From Adhaeribacter aerolatus (GTDB lineage Bacteria > Bacteroidota > Bacteroidia > Cytophagales > Hymenobacteraceae), in NCBI RefSeq assembly GCF_007991635.1, contig NZ_BJYS01000041.1, positions 1 through 64,000 on the forward strand: DNA of 64,000 bases, in the 5' to 3' direction. Shown here in pieces: positions 1 to 9,672 of the stretch (its first letter is position 1; the number at the start of each line of letters is the position of its first letter). A program made the position numbers and the translations under genes. The notes beneath the pieces are model-generated. The model searched no databases. It was given only the letters and a program-made list of their open reading frames with translations, and was not told the origin of the DNA.

Positions 1-1
1 T

Positions 2-1042
2 GTTTATGGGAGCGAGTTTAAAAAGAATTTACTTATTGAAATTGAAGATTATACAAACGATAGAATAGGCACAATTGGAGATTTGTACATTTCTGATACT
101 AAGTTCGGGAATGGTTTTATACTTAAAGGGGCTAATAAAATAATCAACACCTTGCATTTAAAAGCTTCACCAATTTTAGCTGGCACCGTTTTATTCGATG
201 GCTGTCTTTTTAATAAAGTGAAGATAAGTGGTGATAATCATAAAGGAAACATTATTTTTACAAGTAGCAAGTTTGAAAGCGTATCGTTTAACCACTTTTC
301 CAATTATGGCAACATTTTATTTTCATCATGTGAGGCAATTTCAAAAGAAAATTCTGAGTTAAGAATATGGTTTTCAAATTTAGGTAAGGGCCAATTTTTT
401 AACTTCTCATTCGATTCCTTTTCAAAAGTCGCTATTTTCGATTCCCAATTAAGTGAAATTATTACTACAGGAGTCACTTGGTTTAGTGATGAGAAATTAA
501 TTGTAGAATCTTATCCAAGACAAGACTTTTATATAAAAAAAAGAGAAGTATTCCGGCAGCTAAAACAATCTTCAGAGAAGCAAGGAGACAAAATACAAGC
601 ACTAGAATTTCAAGCATTAGAATTAAAAGCATTTAAACAATCTATTAAAACGAAAGAACATTTTTTTAAAAATGATAGAATGATTCTGTTGTTAAGCCAA
701 ACAAATGATTTTGGCTTAAACTGGCGAAAACCACTTTATTGGGTTACTGGAATCACAACATTATTCTTTATACTAATTGCAATTGATATATCACCAGAAC
801 TTGAATGGTTACCAGCTAGAAGTCTTCCAGATATTACAACAACGATTCAATGTATATCTGATAAACTTTTCATTTTTCCTCAACTTTTTAATCCTGCTAG
901 ATCTATTAACAGGATGTTTGACGGAATGAAAATAAAAATAGAATTAACTGCTTCATTATATTTTCTCGATGCACTACATAGAATTATTCTCGCTTTCTTT
1001 ATAGTCCAAATTGTTTCAGCATTTAGAAAATATGTTAAGTAA
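2..1042 (+). CDS. Pentapeptide-like membrane protein, 5' end missing
   Basis: The frame is open from base 2 to the stop at 1040-1042, so the gene begins left of the window; the internal TTG at 83 is not a convincing start. The first ~150 visible residues are short beta-strand-like segments of the pentapeptide/right-handed beta-helix type (patterns such as VLFDGCLFNKVKI). A charged linker follows (YIKKREVFRQLKQ), then DRMILLLSQTNDFGLNWRKP and two hydrophobic helices (WVTGITTLFFILIAI and a C-terminal ILAFFIVQIVSAF). This layout matches uncharacterised Bacteroidota proteins with a pentapeptide domain ahead of a small membrane or ion-channel-like domain. Function is unknown. Base composition is clearly more AT-rich than the neighbouring ABC genes, hinting at transfer. 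It runs convergently to the permease gene at 1078. Confidence 0.6.
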   Translation, partial: VYGSEFKKNLLIEIEDYTNDRIGTIGDLYISDTKFGNGFILKGANKIINTLHLKASPILAGTVLFDGCLFNKVKISGDNHKGNIIFTSSKFESVSFNHFSNYGNILFSSCEAISKENSELRIWFSNLGKGQFFNFSFDSFSKVAIFDSQLSEIITTGVTWFSDEKLIVESYPRQDFYIKKREVFRQLKQSSEKQGDKIQALEFQALELKAFKQSIKTKEHFFKNDRMILLLSQTNDFGLNWRKPLYWVTGITTLFFILIAIDISPELEWLPARSLPDITTTIQCISDKLFIFPQLFNPARSINRMFDGMKIKIELTASLYFLDALHRIILAFFIVQIVSAFRKYVK

Positions 1043-1077
1043 ATGATTAACCATGGAGGCAGAAGAATTAATACTAC

Positions 1078-3480
1078 TTACTCATTCCGCAAGGCTTTTA
1101 CCGGATTAGCCAAAGCCGCTTTTAGCGCTTGGTAACTCACCGTCAATAAAGCAATAATTACTGCCGCTAGACCAGCCAAAGCAAATATCCACCAGCTAAT
1201 ATTGGTACGGTAAGCATAATCCTGGAGCCAGCGGTGCATAGCCCAGCCTGCCAACGGCCAGGCAATTATATTAGCCAGTAAAACCAGCCGCAGAAAATCG
1301 GTGGTGAGTAGCCGAATAATAGTGGCGGACGAAGCGCCTAAAACCTTGCGGATGCCTATCTCCTTTGTCCGTTGCGCGGTGGTAAAGGAAATGAGGCCGT
1401 ATAAACCCAGGCAGCTGATAAAAATAGCCAGCCAGGTAAAAACCTGCACTAGTTTAGCCAACATTTCTTCGGTGGCGTAAAAGCGGGCAATTTGCTCATC
1501 TACAAACTGGTATTCAAAAACTTCGGCCGGATAGGCGGCCTGCCACTTATCCCGGATTACCGGCAAGGTGGCGGCTAAGTTGTTTCCCTGCAGGGTAATG
1601 GCGGCAAATTGGTAGGTTTGGGGCGCGTTACCTATTACGCAGGGATCAATATCGGTGTGTAAAGAGCGCAGGTTAAAATCGCTCACTACGCCCACTACTT
1701 TACCCGGCTTGTCGCCCAACTCCCCGATAATTAGTTGTTTGCCAATTATTTCGTTAGCGTCCCGGATTTGCAATTTGCGCAGTAACGCTTCATTTACCAG
1801 AAGCTCCAGCGTGGAATCCCGGTCCGTAATATTGCGGCCGGCCAGCAGCTTCAGGCTGAAAGTAGCCAGGTATTCCGAATCGGCCCATTTGGACCGCACC
1901 GGGAAAATTTCCCAGTCGGGTCGGTTGTGGTACTTAAAGCTGCCCCCGTTATAAGTAGTAGAAGCCGGCGGCCGGAAGCAGAAACTAACCTGGCGCACGC
2001 CAGCGTGCTGTTTTAATTCGTGGTGGAAGGCTTCCATTTTGCTCGTATTTTGCGCCGGCAAAGGCACCATTACCACGGCCTCGGTCTCAAAACCCAAATC
2101 GGTAGTCCGGAAAAGCTTCATTTGGTTGGCTACCACCAGCGTACAGATAAGGAGCACCTGGGCAATGACAAACTGGGTTACCACCAGCGTCCGGCGCAGA
2201 GCCGCCATACTTATTTGGGGGGTGGCCACCTGGCCTTTTAAAGCCGCTACCGGGTTAAAGCCCGACAAGACAAACGCGGGGTAAAAACCCGCCAGCAAAA
2301 TAATTATTAAAACCAGTACCACCAGGAAAAGCCACAGCAGCGGGTCTGTGGCCAGGTTGAGACGTAACGGGAGGTTAGTTAAGGCGTTCAGGTAAGGCAA
2401 AAAGACTTTGGCTAAGAGCAGCGAGGTAAAAGTAGCGGCTATTATTAGCAAAGCAGTTTCGGACATAAACTGCCCGAAGAGCTGGGCCGGCGAGCTGCCC
2501 AAAACCTTACGGACGCCAATTTCTTTGGCCCGGCGGAACGATTGCACCGTAGCCAGATTTACAAAATTAATGCCCGCAATTACCACCAGGAAAACCCCAA
2601 CCAGGCTTAAGCCCCAGAGCAAAGGTTTCCGGATAACGCCTTTGTAACGTTCGTTAAAATGAATATCACTCAGGGGCTGCAAATGGTGGTGGTATACCTG
2701 GTCAAGTTCGCCGTGATATTTCCGGGAGAAGGCCGGCATAGCGCTATCAAATTCGGCGGCGGTGAAGTCAGGCGGCAGCAGCACAAAGGTTTCCTTGTTG
2801 CTGTCAATCCAGCCCCAATCGTTTTCCGGAAACTCCGGCCTTATTATCTTGTAGGTACTCAGCGACACCAACATATCGGCTTTTGTACCGGTATTTTCCG
2901 GATAATTCTGCAGCAAACCTGTTACCTTGAAAGTAAACCGGTTATTTATCTGCAATATCTTACCCACCGGGTTTTCGCGGCCGAAATATTTCCGCGCCCA
3001 TTTTTTCGTGAGCACCACCGCGTTGGGTTCGGCCAGGGCGTGCTGCGGGTCGCCGGCCAGCCATTGGTAATCAAAGAGGCTAAACCATTCCGGGCTGACA
3101 AAGCTGATGCCTTCTTTTTCGAGGTAGCGATTGGGTTTATTTACACTGGTAGCCGGCACCTCCACGGTCAAAGCCTGGTTCCGGATAATAAAGGCGGTGG
3201 TATCAATATGCGGAAAATCGTTTTGAATGGCGCGACCCATCGGGTACGGACTGCCGGGGCCATATTCAATATTCCCTGCTTCCAGGTGTAAATCCGTAAC
3301 TACCCGGTAAATACGGTCGGCTTTGGCATGGTAGCGGTCGGTACTCAAATGAAATTTAACCAGCAAAAAAATAAGAATTGCCCCCGTAATGCCCAGTGCT
3401 AAACCCAGAATATTTATTATTGAATGGCTGCGGTGCCGCAGCAGGTTGCGGAAAGCTATCTTGAAGAAATTGTACAACAT
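1078..3480 (-). CDS. ABC transporter permease, FtsX/MacB-like (paralog 1)
   Basis: An ~800-residue integral membrane subunit of an ABC efflux system. The order is N-terminal helix (INILGLALGITGAILIFLL), large extracytoplasmic MacB-PCD-like domain, FtsX helices with the coupling motif RAKEIGVRKVLGSS, a second helix plus periplasmic domain, and a final FtsX module with RTKEIGIRKVLGASS and the C-terminal NPVKALRNE. This is the double-length architecture common in Bacteroidota. I start at ATG 3478-3480 (MLYNFFKIAFRNLL), because paralogs begin the same way; an in-frame upstream ATG at 3516 would add 12 atypical residues. It is the last gene of the minus-strand ABC unit. It is separated from the previous permease by a REP-like repeat pair, so it could be transcribed separately. 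Substrate unknown; it should use the ATPase at 12267. Confidence 0.85.
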   Translation of the reverse strand: MLYNFFKIAFRNLLRHRSHSIINILGLALGITGAILIFLLVKFHLSTDRYHAKADRIYRVVTDLHLEAGNIEYGPGSPYPMGRAIQNDFPHIDTTAFIIRNQALTVEVPATSVNKPNRYLEKEGISFVSPEWFSLFDYQWLAGDPQHALAEPNAVVLTKKWARKYFGRENPVGKILQINNRFTFKVTGLLQNYPENTGTKADMLVSLSTYKIIRPEFPENDWGWIDSNKETFVLLPPDFTAAEFDSAMPAFSRKYHGELDQVYHHHLQPLSDIHFNERYKGVIRKPLLWGLSLVGVFLVVIAGINFVNLATVQSFRRAKEIGVRKVLGSSPAQLFGQFMSETALLIIAATFTSLLLAKVFLPYLNALTNLPLRLNLATDPLLWLFLVVLVLIIILLAGFYPAFVLSGFNPVAALKGQVATPQISMAALRRTLVVTQFVIAQVLLICTLVVANQMKLFRTTDLGFETEAVVMVPLPAQNTSKMEAFHHELKQHAGVRQVSFCFRPPASTTYNGGSFKYHNRPDWEIFPVRSKWADSEYLATFSLKLLAGRNITDRDSTLELLVNEALLRKLQIRDANEIIGKQLIIGELGDKPGKVVGVVSDFNLRSLHTDIDPCVIGNAPQTYQFAAITLQGNNLAATLPVIRDKWQAAYPAEVFEYQFVDEQIARFYATEEMLAKLVQVFTWLAIFISCLGLYGLISFTTAQRTKEIGIRKVLGASSATIIRLLTTDFLRLVLLANIIAWPLAGWAMHRWLQDYAYRTNISWWIFALAGLAAVIIALLTVSYQALKAALANPVKALRNE

Positions 3481-3582
3481 GCTACGGTCAGGTTTATTAA
3501 AAGGTAACCACTCCACCCCCTCCGAAGCTAATTTTGTAGGGAAAACTGGAGACTCAACGTATAGTCAAATACTGCTTTTAGC

Positions 3583-3728
3583 GCTAGTGCGAGCTTGTAG
3601 CTCGTACTTATTTATCAGCCCGACCCTTTAAAAAGAATACGAACAAAGGTGAATTTAATTAAAAAGCTTCAACAATACTGCCATGTCCCGTTGTAAAATG
3701 GTGATACGAGCTACAAGCTCGCACCAGC
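3583..3728. repeat. Inverted pair of REP-like repeats (REP-A)
   Basis: Two copies of a palindromic repeat face each other across about 97 bases. The copy at 3583-3607 contains GTGCGAGCTTGTAGCTCGTA. The copy at 3705-3728 is its reverse complement (contains TACGAGCTACAAGCTCGCAC). The same element recurs at both ends of the decayed RAYT transposase near 34.7-35.2 kb. The pair resembles a BIME-type unit. It fills most of the 343-base gap between permease genes; I see no gene in that gap. Confidence 0.75.
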
Positions 3729-3823
3729 AATTGTCTTTTCCTTTTTCCCTACCGAATTAGATTTAGGATGGGCAGTTATCCGGTTAAACCAGTATTATCA
3801 TTACCCAAGTACCAAAATATTAC

Positions 3824-6247
3824 TTACTCGCTTCGCAGAGAATTTACCGGGTTAGATAAGGCGGCTCGCAGGGCCTGAATGCTGATGGTGAGCAAGGCTA
3901 CCAGCAGGGCGGCCATTCCGGCCAGCGCAAAAATCCAGAGGCTGATATGGATGCGGTATTCAAAATCCTGCAGCCACTGGTGCATGGCGTACCAGGCCAG
4001 CGGCCAGGCAATAATATTGGCTATTAAAACCAGCTTTAGGAAATCTTTCGAGAGTAAGGCTAAAATATTGGTTACCGAAGCCCCCAGCACCTTGCGGATG
4101 CCGATTTCCTTGGTGCGCTGCTCGGCCATAAAAATGGCTAAACCCAACAGGCCCAAACAGGCAATAAAAATGGTAAGTCCGGCAAAAATGGCCAGGATGG
4201 TACCAGTTTTTCTTTCGGTTTCGTAAGTAGCCTGGAAACGTTCATCCAGAAAAGAGTAAGTGAACGGAGCATCGGCAGTTAAACCTTTCCAGTTATTCTC
4301 CATAGAATTAAGCAAACCCGCCATATCGGTGGTTTTGGCTTTTACGATTACGGAACCGGAGTGCCGGCCCAGCACCATCATGAGCGGCGAAATGCGCTCG
4401 TGCAGCGATTTAAAATGAAAATCCTTTACCACACCAATAACCTGGTAATTCTTTTTTTCACCCTGGTTATTTACAAAATCAGTCAGGCGCCGGCCCAGCG
4501 GGTCTTTTTCCCAGCCGTAAGTGCGCACGGCGGTTTGGTTTAGAATTACCCCGAGCGAGTCGCTGGCCAAATCTTTAGAAAAATTACGGCCGGCTACCAG
4601 GTGCATGCCCAACGTAGGAATATATTGGTGGTCTACTTCGTACTTCAGGGTTTTGACTAATTGATTCGGATTGTCTTCGGTGTAGATCATGTTGTTGTTG
4701 CCGTAGGTAGGGCCAGCCGGCAAATAACCCGAAGCACTCATACTCACCACTCTAGGATCCTGGGCCAGTTGGTTCAGAAATACTTTCTCCTGTTGGCCCA
4801 ATACCCAGGTTTCGGGCAGCACCAGCACCTGATCTTTGTTGTAGCCCAGTTCCTTGTTCCAGATATACCGCAGTTGCTGGTATACCAGCACCGTACTAAT
4901 CATGAGGGTAATGGAAACGAAAAACTGAAAAACTACCAGGCCGCTACGTAAACTCAGGCTGCTCTTAGCCGTGGTTAGTTTCCCTTTCAGTACGGCTACC
5001 GGCCGGAAAGACGACAAAAAGAAAGCCGGGTAAGAACCCGCCAGCACCCCAATAAACAAGCCGAAAACCAGCAGCCCCGGCAACAAACCCGGATGCGCCA
5101 GCAGATTAAACGCTAAAATTTTACCGGCCAGTTGGTTAAATATTGGTAAGGCCAATTGCACAAACAAAACAGCCAAGCCTAAAGCCAACATCGTTACCAG
5201 GATAGATTCTAGCAAAAACTGCCGCACCAATTGCAACTTTACCGAGCCCAGCACCTTGCGGATACCTACCTCCCTAGCCCGTTTAGAAGCACCAGCCGTA
5301 GATAGATTCATGAAATTGATGCAGGCAATTAAAAGCATAAAAACCGCAATGGCACCGAAAACATACACGTACCGGATATCGCCTTTGGGCTGCATATCGT
5401 TGGTAGATTCTGAATGCAAATGAATACGGGTAACTGGTTCCAGGAACAAACCAATCTTGTTGCCTTTCTTACGAAACTCGGCCAGGTTCATGCCCATGGC
5501 TTCTATCATTTGGGGGCCCATGTATTTTTCTATGGCCTGCGGCAGCTTGGCTTCCAGCTTTTTGTAATCGTACCCTTTAGGCAGCACCAGGTAGGTGTAA
5601 TAGTTCGATGTCATCCAGGAAGAAGATTTGGCATCCAGATCGGAGGCCAGCGAGGCAATCAGGTCGAAGTGGAAATGGGTATTGGCGGGTATTTTATCGA
5701 AAACGCCAGTAACGCGGTACGTTTTTTCCCAGGTTTTAAAGTTCAGCACCTTGCCAATAGGGTCGGCATTTCCGAAATATTTTTGCGCCGTAGCCCGGGA
5801 AATAACCACCGTATAAGGCTGCACTAGGGCCGTTTTCGGGTCGCCTTGCAGCAAGGGCAGCGTAAATACCTCGAAAAAGTTAGCATCTACGTGGGCCAGG
5901 GATGTTTCTTTAAAAGCTTTGTCGCCGTAGGTTACCATGGGTTCGCCTGCGTGGCGAATGCGGGTAGCGGCCTGCACTTCGGGGTAATCAGCCAGCAGGG
6001 TTTGGGCAACCGGCGGCATCACCACCGCTTCTTTTATTTTATCGCCCTGAATCGAGGCCCGGAACACGACCCGCACCAGCCGATCCGCTTTTTCGTGATA
6101 AAGGTCGTAGCTGAGTTCATGCGCTACAAACAAGGTAATAACCAGGCAGGTGGCAATACCAATGGCCAGGCCCAGAATATTGATAGCCGAGAAGGTTTTA
6201 TTGCGCCACAAGTTGCGAAAAGCAATTTTGAGGTAATTTTTGAACAT
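3824..6247 (-). CDS. ABC transporter permease, FtsX/MacB-like (paralog 2)
   Basis: 807 residues with the same double FtsX/MacB-PCD plan as its neighbours. The start is MFKNYLKIAFRNLWRNKTFS followed by a first helix (ILGLAIGIATCLVITLFV). A periplasmic domain follows, then RAREVGIRKVLGSV after the middle helices, a second periplasmic domain, and a C-terminal module with RTKEIGIRKVLGAS ending NPVNSLRSE. Such subunits couple ATP hydrolysis by a cytoplasmic ATPase to movement of the periplasmic domains and are linked to efflux of peptides, lipids or drugs. The substrate cannot be read from sequence. ATG at 6245-6247 is the only sensible start. A 400-base gap with two inverted copies of a dispersed repeat separates it from the upstream remnant at 6648. 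Confidence 0.87.
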   Translation of the reverse strand: MFKNYLKIAFRNLWRNKTFSAINILGLAIGIATCLVITLFVAHELSYDLYHEKADRLVRVVFRASIQGDKIKEAVVMPPVAQTLLADYPEVQAATRIRHAGEPMVTYGDKAFKETSLAHVDANFFEVFTLPLLQGDPKTALVQPYTVVISRATAQKYFGNADPIGKVLNFKTWEKTYRVTGVFDKIPANTHFHFDLIASLASDLDAKSSSWMTSNYYTYLVLPKGYDYKKLEAKLPQAIEKYMGPQMIEAMGMNLAEFRKKGNKIGLFLEPVTRIHLHSESTNDMQPKGDIRYVYVFGAIAVFMLLIACINFMNLSTAGASKRAREVGIRKVLGSVKLQLVRQFLLESILVTMLALGLAVLFVQLALPIFNQLAGKILAFNLLAHPGLLPGLLVFGLFIGVLAGSYPAFFLSSFRPVAVLKGKLTTAKSSLSLRSGLVVFQFFVSITLMISTVLVYQQLRYIWNKELGYNKDQVLVLPETWVLGQQEKVFLNQLAQDPRVVSMSASGYLPAGPTYGNNNMIYTEDNPNQLVKTLKYEVDHQYIPTLGMHLVAGRNFSKDLASDSLGVILNQTAVRTYGWEKDPLGRRLTDFVNNQGEKKNYQVIGVVKDFHFKSLHERISPLMMVLGRHSGSVIVKAKTTDMAGLLNSMENNWKGLTADAPFTYSFLDERFQATYETERKTGTILAIFAGLTIFIACLGLLGLAIFMAEQRTKEIGIRKVLGASVTNILALLSKDFLKLVLIANIIAWPLAWYAMHQWLQDFEYRIHISLWIFALAGMAALLVALLTISIQALRAALSNPVNSLRSE

Positions 6248-6420
6248 GGCCGTAAATAATTTAAATTGTCTTAACCAGGATTAAGCTGATTTTTATGATT
6301 AATATGATTTTTATTTATGTATTTAGAATTTGTACTGGATTTTTATTTAAATAAAAGATTACTTGAAACCTATGCTTTATAGCGATAACGCAGAAAGCTT
6401 TTTTATCTTAGTTGCGTAAG

Positions 6421-6584
6421 TTCCTCCCCTACCCCCTCCAAAGGGGGACTTTCGCAGGCTGGGCAATATTTCCTCGGAAAATTTTGCAAAAAAAATTCAT
6501 AATCAATTCAATACCTTTTATCAATGCGTTTTCTTCAAAAACCGCATTACCCGAAAGCCCCCCTTTGGAGGGGGTAGGGGGAGG
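6421..6584. repeat. Two inverted copies of the CCCCCTTTGG dispersed repeat
   Basis: A copy at 6421-6450 reads TACCCCCTCCAAAGGGGGAC. An opposite-facing copy at 6553-6584 contains CCCCCTTTGGAGGGGGTAGG. Each has a hairpin core CCCCC-TTTG-GAGGGG. Further copies lie at 12208-12240, 30781-30810 and 54161-54193, always outside genes. The rest of the 6248-6647 gap is AT-rich with no convincing reading frame. Confidence 0.8.
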
Positions 6585-6647
6585 TTCAATTGACCATCAT
6601 CCCCTTTTAGCGAAAAATCCCATTATTCACAAACTCTAATAATTTAC

Positions 6648-7184
6648 TTACTCACTCCGCAGCGATTTTACCGGATTAGCAACCGCCGCCCGGATGGCCT
6701 GAAAGCTAACTGTAAACAAAGCAATTAAAACACCTAAGCCGCCAGCCAAAGCAAATATTCCCCAGCCCAAATCAATGCGGTAAGCAAAATCCTGGAGCCA
6801 CTGGTGCATGGCGTACCACGCCACCGGAAACGCAATAAACGCCGCAATGAAAACCAGTTTCAAAAAATCTTTTGAGAGCATAATAACCACACTCTGGATG
6901 CTGGCCCCTAACACTTTGCGGATACCGATTTCTTTCGTGCGTTGCTCGGCGGCAAAAGTGGCCAACCCGAATAAACCTAAGCAACCAATAAAAATGGCCA
7001 ACGCGGCCTGTACCGAATTAAAACTAAGGTTGAGTAAAGCAATTAATGCTTTCTGGCTTCTGGGTTCACACCAGATAAGTTTTACCATCAGATTCATTAA
7101 GACCACTTTCAGGCGCTGGGAACTAACCATCGGCAAAGTAATGCCGTCTGTAGCCTGCCAAATAATGGTTTGTAGTCCTGCCAT
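6648..7184 (-). pseudogene. C-terminal remnant of an FtsX-like ABC permease
   Basis: Only about the last 120 residues match a permease: helix ALAIFIGCLGLFGLATF, the motif RTKEIGIRKVLGASI, two more helices and the C-terminus NPVKSLRSE. The ~55 residues ahead of this (MAGLQTIIWQATDG onward) do not resemble the family, and the other frames are closed by stops, so the junction looks like a deletion or rearrangement. Full-length paralogs on both sides have ~800 residues, so roughly 85% is missing. It sits 23 bases after the intact permease at 7208, in the same orientation. A short protein could still be translated, but a working permease is not possible. I read it as a decayed fifth paralog. Confidence 0.7.
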
Positions 7185-7207
7185 TTTTTAATGCTCGAAT
7201 TCACTGC

Positions 7208-9580
7208 TTACTGTTTTAAGCCATTAACCGGATTTGCCCTTGCCGCTTTATAAGCTTGTATGCCGACGGTTAACAAAGAGAGTACGGTAATAAACAAGCC
7301 GGCTTTGAGGAAGAGCAAAGGCGTGAGCGGAATCCGAAAAGCAAAGTTCTGGAGCCAGTGCCAAGCGGCGTAATAACTAAACGGAATGGCAATGATGAAC
7401 GCAAAACCGAGAAGCAACAGATAATTTTTCGTGAGTTGTATTACCACCGTTAACTCGCCGGCACCCAGCACTTTTCGGATGCTGATTTCCTTGTACTTTT
7501 GGGTGGTATTATAAACTACTAAACCAAAAAGGCCGAGGCAGGCCACAAAAATGGTAAAGCCCGTAAAAAAGGTAAACAGCGTAGCCAGCTTTTCTTCCGA
7601 TTTGTACATTTTATCGAAGTTCTCGTCCAGAAACCGGTAATCAAAAGGCCATTTGGTGTTAATTACTTTCCAGGTTTCTTCTAGATGCGCCAGGGTGGCC
7701 GGAACTTCCGTAGGCTTAATCCGCATGATTAAGGAACTATAATTACCCGGCGTAACATGCAGCACCACCGGTTCCAGGTTGTCCCGCATGCTGTTGAGCT
7801 GGATATCTTTTACAATCCCCACCACCTTTCCTTCTTTGGGCGCATCGTCGTCGGGCCAGGCAAGTGGGTGGTTTAGGGCATCGGCCGGATTGCTATAGCC
7901 CAGCACCTTTGCAGCGGCCTCACTCAGGATAAAAGCCTCGCGTGCATCGGAAGAAAAGTCTTTGGAAAAGCCCCGGCCGGCAACCAGTTCCAACCCCATG
8001 GTTTTTACGTAATCATGGTCTACGAACAGCATTTTTATACCCAGTTCCTTGTTTGTTGCCTTATCCACAATTGTCTCACCGGCATAGGCTTCGCCCGGCA
8101 GACCGTAACAGAGGGAAGCACTGAGGATGTTCGGGTGATTGGAGAAGAGCGCCTTGGTTGTTTCGGGTTTCTGGTTCATCTCATCCGTGAGTTGCACCAC
8201 CAGGAGGTTATCTTTGTCAAAACCCATGTCCGTAGTACGCATGAACTTAAACTGCTGCGATACGGTAAGCGAGGCAATAATCAGGAAGAAGGAAAGGATG
8301 AACTGCAGCACAACCAGCCCTTTTCGCATCAGAGCCTTGCCCGCCCGCCCCGATTGTTTGTGCAACAGAATATGCGCCGGATTATAGCCCGAAATGTAAA
8401 AGGCTGGATAAGCCCCGGCCGCTATACCAATTATCAGGGCAAATATTAGGAGCATCAGCCCAAATTGTGGCTGGAGAAAAACGTCTATTGGTATGTTCTT
8501 GCCCGTAAAGGCATTCAACGAGGGCAATATAACGGCCGTGATCAGTCCGCCCGTTAGCAAAGCAATCAGCGCAATAACCATAGATTCGCTGATGAACTGA
8601 TAGATGATTTGCAACCGGAATGCCCCCACTACTTTGCGCAGGCCTACCTCTTTCACGCGACTTACCGCCCGCGCAGTCGAAAGATTTACGAAGTTGAGGA
8701 TGGATATGATTAGAATAAAAATGGCAGTGGCCACTAGGATGTAAACCGTCTGGATATTACCCCGTACGGCTATGTCCCATAACTGATCAGTAGCATGAAG
8801 ATGAATTTTAGCAAGGGGCATTAAATGGGGTACATAAAAATTTTCTTCCCGGGCATTGCGTTCCACGAAGTCTTTCAGTTTGGCTTCCAGCAGCTCTGTA
8901 TTGGTGCCTGGTTTTAGTTTGATATAGGTAAAAAACTGCGTCCATCCCCAGTCCTGCATGCGCTCAGGTTGTTGCTGCGCCAATTCTGCCATGGGGAGAA
9001 AATAATTCAACTGCAAGTGGTCGTGCGAAGAGAAATCTTCGAACACGGCCGCCACCCTAACGTTCTCGTTGTTTATTTTAATGCTTTCGCCCAAGGCCGG
9101 TTTATCGCCAAAATATTTTTGTTTCAACGTTTGGTTGATAGCAATGGTACCGGGTTCCTTTAAAGCCGTGTTCCTGTTTCCTTCCAGCAGTTGCAGGCTA
9201 AACATGTCGAAAATAGACGGATCGGCGAAGCCTCCTTTATCTTCGGTTACCTTTTTTTCGCCCACCTCAAATAAAGCCGGATCTATCGCATTTAAATATC
9301 TCGTGTAGAATTCTACTTCGGGGTATTCGGCAGTTAACCGCGGACCAACGGGGGGCGGTACCATGGAAAAAGGCTTGCTATCCTTTTTAAATTCTCCGTA
9401 AACCCGGTATTTAAGTTCGAAGTCCGCTACGTGTTTATCAAATTTCAGCTCATCATAGATAAAGAATGAAATAATGAGGCAGGAGGCCATGCTGATTGCC
9501 ATTCCACCAATATTGATCAGACTAAAAAGTTTGTTTTTCAGCAAATTCCGAAAAGCAATTTTGATATAATTTTTCAGCAT
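7208..9580 (-). CDS. ABC transporter permease, FtsX/MacB-like (paralog 3)
   Basis: 790 residues. The start is MLKNYIKIAFRNLLKNKLFS with a first helix (INIGGMAISMASCLIISFFI). A periplasmic PCD-like domain follows, then the mid-protein FtsX helices with SRVKEVGLRKVVGAF, a second periplasmic domain, and a terminal FtsX module with KYKEISIRKVLGAGE ending NPVNGLKQ. It is more diverged than paralogs 1 and 2 at the coupling motifs (KEISIRKV instead of KEIGIRKV) and at the C-terminus. ATG 9578-9580 starts it. It belongs to the minus-strand array served by the single ATPase at 12267, with ~90 bases to the previous permease. FtsX-like membership is secure; substrate unknown. Confidence 0.86.
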   Translation of the reverse strand: MLKNYIKIAFRNLLKNKLFSLINIGGMAISMASCLIISFFIYDELKFDKHVADFELKYRVYGEFKKDSKPFSMVPPPVGPRLTAEYPEVEFYTRYLNAIDPALFEVGEKKVTEDKGGFADPSIFDMFSLQLLEGNRNTALKEPGTIAINQTLKQKYFGDKPALGESIKINNENVRVAAVFEDFSSHDHLQLNYFLPMAELAQQQPERMQDWGWTQFFTYIKLKPGTNTELLEAKLKDFVERNAREENFYVPHLMPLAKIHLHATDQLWDIAVRGNIQTVYILVATAIFILIISILNFVNLSTARAVSRVKEVGLRKVVGAFRLQIIYQFISESMVIALIALLTGGLITAVILPSLNAFTGKNIPIDVFLQPQFGLMLLIFALIIGIAAGAYPAFYISGYNPAHILLHKQSGRAGKALMRKGLVVLQFILSFFLIIASLTVSQQFKFMRTTDMGFDKDNLLVVQLTDEMNQKPETTKALFSNHPNILSASLCYGLPGEAYAGETIVDKATNKELGIKMLFVDHDYVKTMGLELVAGRGFSKDFSSDAREAFILSEAAAKVLGYSNPADALNHPLAWPDDDAPKEGKVVGIVKDIQLNSMRDNLEPVVLHVTPGNYSSLIMRIKPTEVPATLAHLEETWKVINTKWPFDYRFLDENFDKMYKSEEKLATLFTFFTGFTIFVACLGLFGLVVYNTTQKYKEISIRKVLGAGELTVVIQLTKNYLLLLGFAFIIAIPFSYYAAWHWLQNFAFRIPLTPLLFLKAGLFITVLSLLTVGIQAYKAARANPVNGLKQ

Positions 9581-9672
9581 AAGTTTGTATGATAAACATT
9601 AAACTTTTAAACTTCTGTAATAGCTATGGGGTTAGCAGCTGATTTCAATTTCGCTAGTTTAAAGCTTGCTTT

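Noticed and set aside
6412-6639. 75-codon plus-strand open frame
   Set aside because: It runs through two copies of the CCCCCTTTGG intergenic repeat, so it is not a real gene.
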